A DNA stretch of 23,766 nt from Magnetococcales bacterium (lineage in GTDB: Bacteria; Pseudomonadota; Magnetococcia; Magnetococcales; DC0425bin3), in the NCBI GenBank assembly GCA_015229045.1, contig JADGCJ010000047.1, forward strand, positions 1 through 23,766, read 5' to 3'. The notes under the pieces are model-generated. The model did not search any database. It saw only the letters and a list, made by a program, of their open reading frames with translations, and had not been told where the DNA came from. Position 1 is the stretch's first letter; each line of letters starts with the position of its first letter. Positions 17,780 to 23,766 of the stretch are shown here, piece by piece. The position numbers and the translations under genes were made by a program.

Positions 17780-17884
17780 ACATATTTTTCCATCTTATTG
17801 GGTTCACACACTTCATGATTGCGAATTAATGGTAGATTTTTTGACTTTTTCTGAGGATATCGTGTAATAAAACAAATAAGAATA

Positions 17885-18916
17885 TCAATAAAATAATAAA
17901 CGATCGCGCATAGTTTCGGCAATCTCATTGACCACTGTGGCCATGTTCAGCATGTCGTCGCGAGATATACGGAAGCAGTAATGTCTAGTTGGGACTTTTT
18001 TTAACAGTGAATGGATTCTGGTTCTTGTAACCTGAACGGAATTCACGTCACCAGAAACCTTTTTGAGAAAGGTTGTTAATCTCCGAATGGTGTCGGCTAG
18101 AAGGTTTTGTTCATCAGTTCCTCGCAATGAGATGATTTCACGGTAAGTATAATGGCAGTGAAAAATATTAGCATCCTTGAAGAGTATGCGGCTGAACCAT
18201 TCAAGAATAAAAAGATCTGCATCAGGGGTGTAGTACTTAGGATCGCTGACATAATGATGAGGAGTCGCTCCATAAACAAGTACGCCATCGAAATTGTCTA
18301 CGTAACTTGATGTATGCACGTTTCGCAAGAGCAGTTCAAGCTCCAAGGCGTCGGTGCTTAATTCGGAAATATTAATGGCGCTGCATATCTCTGGAAGAAT
18401 AAGTGAAGTTCCTGGACTGATGTTAAGAGTACTGCGTACCACATGCGCTTGAGATGTATCTCCGCGGCCCTGATTATTGAGCAAATCTAATTTATTTCTG
18501 AGTGCAATTCTAATCTCTTCAGAAGTATCGCTTGGTTTGTACTGGATGTCAGTGAAATGCTTTGCATTCCACCGTCCCCTCTGAGAGCGCCCGTCAAAGA
18601 ACACTTTTTTATCATTTGATGCTGTGTAAAAATTGATTCCTTTAACGATGAAATGTTCGGTGTCGCTCCAGCTTGAACAATACTGGATATTATTACGCGC
18701 CAGAGGTGCTAAATCTTCCATGCAGAACTGGTCATCCGGAAACTCCCAGAGAGATCGCGCGGCTGAGGTAAAATATCGATCCGTGAAAAGCGATAGCATG
18801 GACAGGTATCGGCGGATGTTGTTCAGTGTATTCTCGTCTCGGTTCTCCCTGACGAGTTCAGCGTTGATAAAATGGAGGTAGATGGGCCTCAGGTCCAGAG
18901 CCTTGTCGCCTTGCAA
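17885..18916 (-). CDS. Unrecognised 343-residue protein, coupled to the cyclase gene
   Basis: I do not recognise this protein. It is soluble-looking, with no signal peptide, membrane segment, P-loop, DDE, HEPN, TIR or zinc pattern. The N-terminal 60 residues are helical (IYLHFINAELVRENRDENT), the middle is beta-rich, and the end is two long amphipathic helices (residues 265-343). The start used is a TTG at 18916 with AAGGAT about 6 nt upstream; no ATG exists near it. The cyclase stop lies only 26 bp upstream, so the two are co-transcribed. The frame also stays open upstream of the TTG through 16 codons to a run of eight A within the cyclase, so it may be made as a -1 frameshift fusion. As the direct partner of a nucleotide cyclase, it could be an effector or a regulator; this is inference from position only. 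Confidence 0.7.
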   Translation of the reverse strand: MQGDKALDLRPIYLHFINAELVRENRDENTLNNIRRYLSMLSLFTDRYFTSAARSLWEFPDDQFCMEDLAPLARNNIQYCSSWSDTEHFIVKGINFYTASNDKKVFFDGRSQRGRWNAKHFTDIQYKPSDTSEEIRIALRNKLDLLNNQGRGDTSQAHVVRSTLNISPGTSLILPEICSAINISELSTDALELELLLRNVHTSSYVDNFDGVLVYGATPHHYVSDPKYYTPDADLFILEWFSRILFKDANIFHCHYTYREIISLRGTDEQNLLADTIRRLTTFLKKVSGDVNSVQVTRTRIHSLLKKVPTRHYCFRISRDDMLNMATVVNEIAETMRDRLLFY

Positions 18917-18942
18917 GCCTGATCCTTCTGCGGTTGGTAGGA

Positions 18943-19791
18943 TCAGGCCGATGTAGGGCCCGGATTTTTTTTGGTCAGTTTGCGTAGTATTTCACAAATT
19001 CTCTTCAGTATTTCAATATCATTGTCGGCCCAGGAAATGATGCCATTAAAGCGTTCTGCGATCGTAAGCATCTTGGATGGCCGATTCTCCACGGGCATTC
19101 CAATACGGTTCAGAATGCTCTCGATCTGATCCTTTGGCCTTAGTTTCTCGAACAGGTCGAAGATTGCATCGATACTGTGATCCTGTGAGCAATCTTGCCC
19201 TGATGGATGGAGCGTATGCGTGACGGAATTTGCCAGTTCATGGCAAACATACAGTTCCTGCGACGACTTTCCAGGCAATGTCTTAGGCCCAAGGTAGCTG
19301 GCCCTTAACGTGGGTGGGAGATCGTCGAAGGATGCCTGGTCGATCAAGGTTCCACCTGGACTTGCGCGAGACTGGAGACGAACCGCCCGATGGACTACGG
19401 TTCCACCGATTTCTTTGATGCCGTTTCGATCTGCCAAAACGGCATTCCCCGTGGAGATTCCCACACGGAAATAGCGTCGGCTCCGAGTCCGGGCGTCCCC
19501 TGGTTCTGCTCCGAGGGAAAGGTCATGCAGTGCAATGGAGAACTTGTGGGCGGCTTCTACAGAGTCGAACTTGAGAATGCCACCATCTCCAAGCATCTTG
19601 AAAACAACTTTCGCTGGCGAGGCTCCTGCCCTGGATATGGCTTCCTTGATCATTCCCTCAATCTGATCATGGAATTTCAAGACACCAAGTGGTCCCAACT
19701 CGGCCTCTAACATGTCTGCAATTGCGGTGGATCCAGCCAAATCTGCACAGGCCAGGGTGATCCGCGTTTCTTCTTGTGTGCAGGTTGGCAT
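18943..19791 (-). CDS. Class III nucleotide cyclase with helical C-terminal domain
   Basis: A 282-residue protein. Residues 10-185 are an adenylate/guanylate cyclase catalytic (CHD) domain: first metal Asp in CADLAGST (D17), second in FKMLGDGGILKF (D69), FRVGISTGNAVL (108-119), and GGTVVHRAVRLQSRASPGG (129-147) with the transition-state Arg (R138). The usual Asn of VNxAxRL is His (H134), and the base-specifying Thr/Asp position before the IG is Lys (KEIG), so the product may not be cAMP. Residues 205-272 form a separate helical unit (AIFDLFEKLRPKDQIESIL, then ISWADNDIEILKRICEIL) that resembles the small death-like effector-associated domains of conflict systems. There are no membrane segments. 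A longer frame begins with TTG at 19851, but the ATG at 19791 starts right at the domain. Pycsar PycC is the closest concept. Confidence 0.8.
   Translation of the reverse strand: MPTCTQEETRITLACADLAGSTAIADMLEAELGPLGVLKFHDQIEGMIKEAISRAGASPAKVVFKMLGDGGILKFDSVEAAHKFSIALHDLSLGAEPGDARTRSRRYFRVGISTGNAVLADRNGIKEIGGTVVHRAVRLQSRASPGGTLIDQASFDDLPPTLRASYLGPKTLPGKSSQELYVCHELANSVTHTLHPSGQDCSQDHSIDAIFDLFEKLRPKDQIESILNRIGMPVENRPSKMLTIAERFNGIISWADNDIEILKRICEILRKLTKKNPGPTSA
18965..18972 (-). other. A8 run allowing -1 slippage from cyclase into the next gene
   Basis: Eight consecutive A on the minus strand, eight codons before the cyclase stop. The cyclase frame reads acc-aaa-aaa-aat; the -1 frame reads caa-aaa-aaa-tcc and has no stop before the TTG of the 343-residue gene. 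Slippage, or a one-base length error, would fuse the two proteins. Confidence 0.5.
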
Positions 19792-20409
19792 GTCGTCATC
19801 TTTCCAAGGAGCTTGGGGGATATTGGTCTGCAAAGTAGTTGTATACAGCAAGGATATACATTTCTAAATGCACCGTCATAAGGAAAAGACACTGTGACTG
19901 TCTTTGAACATGACGCCCTTCGTGGGAAAACTGCAAAGACCACGCTGTGCTGCCATCTCACCCCCTGATCCTCATTCAGTGCAGGCCTGCAATCTCCACC
20001 ATAGAGACCATCTCATTGGTAGCCCTGAATCAGTGACTCTGTGCTGATGTACTCCTCCCCGCGCTCTCGGGAGGCCATTTCGACCAACGGACCCCTCACC
20101 AAGAGGGGATCAGGCGGTCCTTCATATGCCCAGGAGCTGATTCCAACGCCAACATGCCCTATACTGGGCGGTTTTTCAACATCCGGACGCATTCTACCAT
20201 ACACTAGCCACGTGCCGTTCCGATCCGCCACTTTTGCAGCCGACACGGCGGCTATCCGAAGGCAACCCGCTCATACAAGAAGTCTCCCCCAAAATGCCCG
20301 ATCCACTTCCTTATCAGCATGCTCCACATCAGATCATACCGTTCCGCTCGCCAAACCAGGATTATTTATGTGCGTCCTGGTGAACGGGCATGACATGGGA
20401 AATGGGCTG
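19792..20409. other. Long intergenic region between cyclase and PP-loop gene
   Basis: 618 bases without a confident gene. Near the cyclase, TGTATA occurs twice on the minus strand at about 19842-19862 (TGTATA-TCCTTGC-TGTATA) and could be a promoter or binding site. The middle holds a weak minus-strand frame described separately. The rest shows no hairpin with a T tract, tRNA, IS end or array that I can see. The composition is richer in GC than the flanking genes, so it may be debris of a lost gene. Confidence 0.5.
20013..20246 (-). CDS. Weak hypothetical small ORF
   Basis: A 77-codon frame starting with GTG (20246). The composition is protein-like (GRMRPDVEKPPSIGHVGVGI, then PLVEMASRERGEEYISTESL), but there is no clear Shine-Dalgarno, no recognised family and no upstream continuation. 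It may be the end of a decayed gene. A 131-codon plus-strand frame overlaps it and looks less protein-like. Confidence 0.22.
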   Translation of the reverse strand: MSAAKVADRNGTWLVYGRMRPDVEKPPSIGHVGVGISSWAYEGPPDPLLVRGPLVEMASRERGEEYISTESLIQGYQ

Positions 20410-21519
20410 TTACCTCTTAGGTCTACTCTGGTCTAGCCAGTTCTTGATTGCATCTGGATCTGTCGAGGCTAATGGAGCACCAGAAAGAATATCTGCCAAG
20501 TCTGGGAAGTGTTCAAGGATCATGTAACTCAGAAAATAGAGTGAAGATCGTAGATAGCTGATCGAGGGGGATCTAATTCCATAATTTCTGATGCTGTTCT
20601 CCAGATCTATGGAATCAATTATTTTCTTTGGTACATGATGAAGTGGGGCTATGATGTCAAAATCATCCAGAACACGAATTGGGAAAGGGGGTAGGAAAGT
20701 TCCCGTAAGGGATTGGTACAGTTTGTCGGCGATTATATCTTCCTGATTAAAGCCGAAAATGATCCCCCTGCGCTGACTTTTCTTGGCGATCAGAAAATTG
20801 ATTTCCTGGACCCAGTACGTCAGCATCACTTCAGGTTCATCTTGAGGGAACCTGTTTTTGAACTCAGCGGCCATCCGATTCAGGTCCGGTGCGTAGCCTA
20901 ACAGGTCTGCGGCTTCTCTGGCAGAGATCGTCGTGTTGTCGAGATCGAACTGCTCCGCGATCCGGATTGCATTCGAAAGATGTTCCTCTTCATCCTCAAC
21001 GCCAATTGCTACAGTGACACAATAGATGTGCAGGTCCAAGTGTGTGTCTAGATATCGACGCAAGGCCTCAGCAAGCGCCCTCCCGTCACCACCCGGACTG
21101 AAGGCAAATTGAATTCCATGTTCACGGACATGGACAGGATGCAGCACTATATATTGATCGAGAACAGCCTGGACGGATTTGTAGATAGTATCCAGGGCAG
21201 AATTTCTGTTCAGTTGGACGAGCGCAAGATTGTTAGGGTTGTGTAGTGATACGAACGATTCTGTGATCGCCTCTGGATCTTTGATGATGGAATATCCTGG
21301 ATTGATGGACATGAAGTCCACGTTACGCATTGAATACAAAAAAAACTCGTCTCGATGGCTCAATATCTTAGAGATAGACACGAACTTTCCCGCCTCATCA
21401 ATCAGAATACCAGACATGGTGGGGATGTTGTTCTTCCTGAATATCTCTAGAAGCGTATCTCCCTCCTCAGCGCAGATTGAGTAATCCCTTGCCGTTGTTC
21501 TGATTGTGATTTGCGGCAT
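20410..21519 (-). CDS. Beta-grasp (ThiS/MoaD-like) fused to TtcA/TilS-like PP-loop ATPase
   Basis: A 369-residue protein. Residues 1-70 look like a ubiquitin-like beta-grasp domain: ITIRTTARDYSI hairpin, GDTLLEIFRKN helix, FVSISKIL, EFFLYSM strand. Residues 98-345 look like a PP-loop ATP pyrophosphatase: FAFSPGGDGRALAEAL (138-153) in place of SGGxDS, GFNQEDIIADKLY (256-268) matching the GHNxDD motif, IIAPLHHVPKKII (289-301) matching the RPL motif, and a C-terminal helix pair ending EHFPDLADIL. TtcA/TtuA relatives adenylate a substrate, usually tRNA, for thiolation, and TtuA takes sulfur from a beta-grasp carrier. Here only C16 and C167 exist, so no iron-sulfur cluster or catalytic cysteine pair is likely, and the chemistry may be plain adenylation. 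The ATG has GGAG 8 nt upstream, and a small gene ends 30 bp before it. Confidence 0.66.
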   Translation of the reverse strand: MPQITIRTTARDYSICAEEGDTLLEIFRKNNIPTMSGILIDEAGKFVSISKILSHRDEFFLYSMRNVDFMSINPGYSIIKDPEAITESFVSLHNPNNLALVQLNRNSALDTIYKSVQAVLDQYIVLHPVHVREHGIQFAFSPGGDGRALAEALRRYLDTHLDLHIYCVTVAIGVEDEEEHLSNAIRIAEQFDLDNTTISAREAADLLGYAPDLNRMAAEFKNRFPQDEPEVMLTYWVQEINFLIAKKSQRRGIIFGFNQEDIIADKLYQSLTGTFLPPFPIRVLDDFDIIAPLHHVPKKIIDSIDLENSIRNYGIRSPSISYLRSSLYFLSYMILEHFPDLADILSGAPLASTDPDAIKNWLDQSRPKR

Positions 21520-21549
21520 GCCCCAACTCCAGGATGATTAGTATGATGG

Positions 21550-21753
21550 TCAACCAGTCGCAATAAGGCTGGTGAAAATATATTTTTGCTCGAAACCAGT
21601 TTTTGAAATCAGGCGTACTCTGGCTTCTCCTTCAACGTACAATCCAGGAAGAAAGGTTTCGTTGATCCGTTTGATGTCAGGTCGGTGAAAACTGGTCTGC
21701 CACGGTTGCGCATCTATGCCCTGAGCAAGCTTAACCGCCCTGTTCTCATTCAT
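21550..21753 (-). CDS. Small 67-residue partner of the PP-loop protein
   Basis: A short protein, not recognised. It has a charged N-terminus (MNENRAVKLAQGID) and a beta-rich C-terminal half (FLPGLYVEGEARVRLIS, then FEQKYIFTSLIATG). It contains no cysteine. The frame extends further upstream to 21882, but that part crosses the promoter and the IS630 end, so the ATG at 21753 is used; AGGAG lies 7 nt before it. It is first in a two-gene unit with the beta-grasp/PP-loop gene. Ending in Thr-Gly, it could be a substrate or carrier activated by the PP-loop enzyme, a peptide precursor, or a regulator. None of these is shown by the sequence. Confidence 0.6.
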   Translation of the reverse strand: MNENRAVKLAQGIDAQPWQTSFHRPDIKRINETFLPGLYVEGEARVRLISKTGFEQKYIFTSLIATG

Positions 21754-21760
21754 GATGGTT

Positions 21761-21765
21761 CTCCT
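21761..21765 (-). promoter_or_regulatory. Shine-Dalgarno deciding the start of the 67-residue gene
   Basis: AGGAG on the minus strand, 7 nt before the ATG at 21753. It excludes the upstream extension of the frame, which would read across the promoter and into IS630. Confidence 0.75.
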
Positions 21766-21802
21766 GTCAGTCAGCGGAAAAAAATTATTACTTACTATTT
21801 TC

Positions 21803-21831
21803 AGAATATACGATTTCAAGTCACTTGTCAA
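21803..21831 (-). promoter_or_regulatory. Strong sigma70-like promoter for the 67-residue/PP-loop unit
   Basis: On the minus strand: TTGACA (21831-21826), exactly 17 nt, then TATTCT (21808-21803). The -35 is consensus and the -10 differs at two positions. It ends 50 bp before the ATG at 21753. The IS630 element sits 15 bp upstream of the -35, so the promoter survived the insertion, though any upstream operator would have been displaced. Confidence 0.7.
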
Positions 21832-21847
21832 GCGGGTTGACACACTA

Positions 21848-21874
21848 GTATCCTGTGCGGTTAGTTCCGTTACA
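21848..21874 (+). repeat. IS630 left terminal inverted repeat
   Basis: 27 bases matching the right end at 23 positions, with the outer 13 identical and GTTACA at the inner edge. Confidence 0.9.
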
Positions 21875-21902
21875 ATTATCATGGGGTGTGGTATGATGGA
21901 TT

Positions 21903-22985
21903 ATGAATCATACCAACGCTCCTCTGATCGTATCTGATGAAGACCGCGCCGCCCTGAACGGGCTGGTCCGGTCGCCCCGCACCCCCCAGGCGATGGTCAT
22001 GCGCGCCCGAGTGGTCCTGCTGAGTGCGGAGGGCAACTCTCCCACCGCCGTGGCAACCGAGTTGGGAACCAGCCGCCCCACGGTCTATCGATGGCTGGAG
22101 CGCTACCAGGAGCAAGGGGTATCCGGCCTGCAAGACGCTCCTCGCCCTGGACCGCCCAAGCTGCTTGCGGATGATGCCGTCAAGCGAGTGCTCCAGGCCA
22201 CCGTGGAGCGGATTCCCCGCGAGGCCACCCATTGGAGCGTGCGGCTGATGGCCAAGTATGCTGGCATCACCACGTGGCAGGTGCGGCAAATCTGGGAAGC
22301 CGCCGGGATCAAACCCCACCGTCTCAAAACCTTCAAAATCAGCAATGATCCTGCATTTGCCGAGAAGGTCATCGACATCGTGGGGCTGTACATGGACCCG
22401 CCCGCCAACGCCATGGTGTTGTCGGTGGACGAGAAGACGCAAATCCAGGCCCTGGATCGGACCCAACCCCAACTCCCGCTCAGACCGGGGCTGATCGAAC
22501 GGCGCACCCACGACTACAAGCGCAACGGGACCACCAACCTTTACGCCGCCTTTAACATCCTCACCGGCAAGGTCATGGGGCGGGTCAGTCAGCGCCACCG
22601 TGCCGAGGATTTTCTGGCGTTTCTGAATCAGATTGAACGCGCCACACCCAAGGAATTGGATCTCCACCTGATCCTGGACAACTCCAGCACCCACAAGACC
22701 CAGGAAGTCAAACAGTGGTTGGAAGCCCATCCCCGCTACAAGCTGCACTTCACCCCAACCAGTGCCTCGTGGCTCAATGCCGTGGAAACTTGGTTCTCAA
22801 TCCTTGAACGCCGTTCTGTCCACCGGGGCGTATTCACCAGCGTCCAGGAGTTGCAAAACGAGATCAAACGCTTCATCAAGGAGCACAACGCTCATGCCGC
22901 CAAGCCCTTCCAGTGGACAAAAAACGCTGACTCAATTCTGGAGTCGGTCAACAGGGCCAAAGCTGCTTTAAAAAGTGTAACATAA
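21903..22985 (+). CDS. IS630-family DDE transposase
   Basis: A 360-residue transposase, intact. An N-terminal helix-turn-helix region (NSPTAVATELGTSRPTVYRW, 45-64) is followed by a linker domain and the RNase H-like core. The catalytic triad is visible as D176 (LSVDEKTQ), D259 (LILDNSSTHK) and E295 (NAVETWFS), in the spacing typical of the family. The protein reads into the right inverted repeat, where its TAA lies (22983-22985). The ATG has only a weak Shine-Dalgarno, as is usual for tightly controlled transposases. The length is normal for the longer IS630 members. Since frame and both ends are intact, the element could be active. Confidence 0.95.
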   Translation: MNHTNAPLIVSDEDRAALNGLVRSPRTPQAMVMRARVVLLSAEGNSPTAVATELGTSRPTVYRWLERYQEQGVSGLQDAPRPGPPKLLADDAVKRVLQATVERIPREATHWSVRLMAKYAGITTWQVRQIWEAAGIKPHRLKTFKISNDPAFAEKVIDIVGLYMDPPANAMVLSVDEKTQIQALDRTQPQLPLRPGLIERRTHDYKRNGTTNLYAAFNILTGKVMGRVSQRHRAEDFLAFLNQIERATPKELDLHLILDNSSTHKTQEVKQWLEAHPRYKLHFTPTSASWLNAVETWFSILERRSVHRGVFTSVQELQNEIKRFIKEHNAHAAKPFQWTKNADSILESVNRAKAALKSVT

Positions 22986-23002
22986 TTAGCCGCACAGGAT
23001 AC
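22976..23002 (-). repeat. IS630 right terminal inverted repeat
   Basis: Read on the minus strand it begins GTATCCTGTGCGG and agrees with the left end at 23 of 27 bases. It includes the transposase stop codon. Confidence 0.9.
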
Positions 23003-23035
23003 TAGGACCTATCAGCTCGTTGAGGGAGTCCGGTT

Positions 23036-23440
23036 TCAGTCTTGCTGGTTGATCATGACCGCAACGGCCAGGATCCGGACGGATTGTCCCGGAAGGGCCA
23101 TGACCACGACCAGGATGGGCGCATGAGCCCCAATGAGGGCGAAAATGATGGCGATCGGATCGTCCGCCAGTCCTTTTGGGGTTCCGAACCCGTACTTTTG
23201 GCGCATCAGGAGCCCCAGGTTGAACCCGGCCACGTGGATCAGGTACCGCTTGTGAACGTTTTCCATGCCCCGCAGATACGTTCGGCGCATGCCTCCCCGG
23301 TCCAGGACATGGGCGAAGCTGCGTTCCACCATTTCCGTTCGTTTCCAGGCGATGGCCTTGCCGATTTCGGAGCCAATTCGTGTCCGGTTGGCCGCCTGAG
23401 GGGCATGCCTCCCGGTTAGCTCCCCACCCACCTCCAGCCC
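23036..23440 (-). pseudogene. C-terminal fragment of an IS4/IS1182-like transposase
   Basis: The minus-strand frame ending at 23036 contains ANRTRIGSEIGKAIAWKRTE followed by MVERSFAHVLDRGGMRRTYL and ENVHKRYLIHVAGFNLGLLM, the well-known C-terminal block of IS1182/IS4-type DDE transposases. The Glu of VERSFAH is the usual third acidic residue. The catalytic N-terminal part is missing, and upstream of about 23440 the frame loses similarity, so only the last 130 or so residues remain. It sits directly beyond the right end of IS630, which may have landed near an already damaged element. The protein end (VMALPGQSVRILAVAVMINQ) looks natural, so the break is on the 5' side only. Confidence 0.75.
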
Positions 23441-23673
23441 GGAACGCTCGCGGCCCTGACTCCGGTCCGCTTCCAGGGAGTTGATCAGAGAGTTCCCACC
23501 CTCTTTCATAATTTTCTTTTTTCCCCAATCAGTTGCCCAGTCTTGCGGTCTCGCTCGCTTGTTCGAGAATCGGGTAAACCTTCTCTGTTGAACCACACAA
23601 AAAATTCAAAGAATTCCCGATCCGGGGGTGGTTCGCTCCACCATTTAGAAATATAAAAATGCTATCCGTACAG

Positions 23674-23699
23674 AAGCCACCCTCCGGGGTGGCTTTTTT
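23674..23699 (+). terminator. Rho-independent terminator
   Basis: Stem GCCACCC (23676-23682), loop TCCG, stem GGGTGGC (23687-23693), then six T. The AA before the stem pairs with the first T residues, so it could also work in reverse. The gene it served is not visible; the 230 bases before it hold no confident frame, only a second small hairpin (GGTGG, 6-nt loop, CCACC, near 23625). Confidence 0.85.
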
Positions 23700-23711
23700 C
23701 GTGAGAAATTC

Positions 23712-23766
23712 CCCAACCCCAACTCCCGCTCAGACCGGGGCTGATCGAACGGCGCACCCACGACTA
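23712..23766 (+). repeat. 5'-truncated second IS630 transposase copy at the window edge
   Basis: All 55 bases are identical to 22462-22516 of the IS630 transposase (codons around QLPLRPGLIERRTHDY) and run off the window. There is no inverted repeat or 5' half, so the copy starts abruptly inside the gene, 13 bases after the terminator. Confidence 0.9.

Larger units (their letters stand above)
21848..23002 (+). mobile_element. Complete IS630-family insertion sequence, 1155 bp
   Basis: Bounded by inverted repeats that begin GTATCCTGTGCGG at both ends and flanked on each side by TA (21846-21847 and 23003-23004), the target duplicated by IS630/Tc1-type elements. It contains one intact transposase frame and nothing else. 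It inserted 15 bp upstream of the promoter of the 67-residue gene. A 55-base identical piece of it appears at the right edge of the window, so more than one copy exists or the sequence was collapsed there. Confidence 0.93.

Noticed and set aside
20041..20436. 131-codon plus-strand frame between the cyclase and PP-loop genes
   Set aside because: No ribosome binding site or domain was seen, the composition is rich in Ser, Thr, Pro and Arg, and it runs into the antisense of the PP-loop gene.
21754..21882. Upstream extension of the 67-residue gene to 110 residues
   Set aside because: The extension crosses the promoter and the inverted repeat of IS630, and the downstream ATG has a good Shine-Dalgarno.
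21879..22748. 289-codon minus-strand frame
   Set aside because: It is antisense to the IS630 transposase and is rich in Gly, His and Asp as a shadow. The sense frame has a clear DDE triad.
1..23766. CRISPR array, tRNA or rRNA genes
   Set aside because: No regularly spaced repeats, tRNA-like cloverleaf ends or rRNA segments were seen when reading either strand.

Overview
The window is a defence-rich accessory region of a bacterium, broken up by insertion-sequence (IS) debris. Nothing in it is a housekeeping marker, so the host cannot be named. Shine-Dalgarno spacing, sigma70-like promoters and the IS types suggest a Gram-negative, proteobacteria-like host, but this is weak. Base composition is mosaic: the sspFGH genes are clearly GC-rich, sspBCD intermediate, and the HEPN gene and the 17.0-21.8 kb cluster AT-richer, as expected if the parts have different histories.

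Region 1 (1-15754) is a DNA phosphorothioation (PT) defence locus of the SspABCD-SspFGH type. A cysteine desulfurase (sspA, cut by the left window edge) diverges from a tightly overlapping sspB-sspC-sspD operon (DUF4007 protein, large P-loop ATPase, DndC-like PP-loop enzyme). Facing it on the minus strand is sspF-sspG-sspH (P-loop ATPase, DptG-like protein, giant nuclease/FtsK-like translocase), with ATGA start/stop overlaps at both junctions. SspA should mobilise sulfur, SspBCD should place it in the DNA backbone, and SspFGH should act on unmodified DNA. Two additions stand out. An RNxxxH HEPN-domain gene is translationally linked to the end of sspH. The sspA/sspB promoter region carries two identical dyads, GACTGG-N9-CCAGTC, centred 75 bp apart.

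Region 2 (about 15.78-16.95 kb) is a scar: a frameshifted integrase-type transposase remnant with cut ends of other genes on either side.

Region 3 (17.0-21.8 kb) is a minus-strand cluster not matched to any named system. In transcription order it holds a 67-residue protein, a beta-grasp/PP-loop ATPase fusion, a 0.6 kb gap, a class III nucleotide cyclase with altered base-recognition positions and a helical (possibly death-like/EAD) tail, an unrecognised 343-residue protein, and a diverged Asp/Glu racemase-family protein. The cyclase and the 343-residue protein are joined by an open -1 frame through a run of eight A. The cyclase suggests second-messenger (Pycsar-like) signalling; the rest is unexplained, and this is the best candidate for an undescribed system.

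Region 4 (21.85 kb to the end) is an intact IS630-family element with terminal inverted repeats and TA flanks, a 5'-truncated transposase fragment of another family, a strong rho-independent terminator, and the start of a second IS630 copy cut by the window edge.
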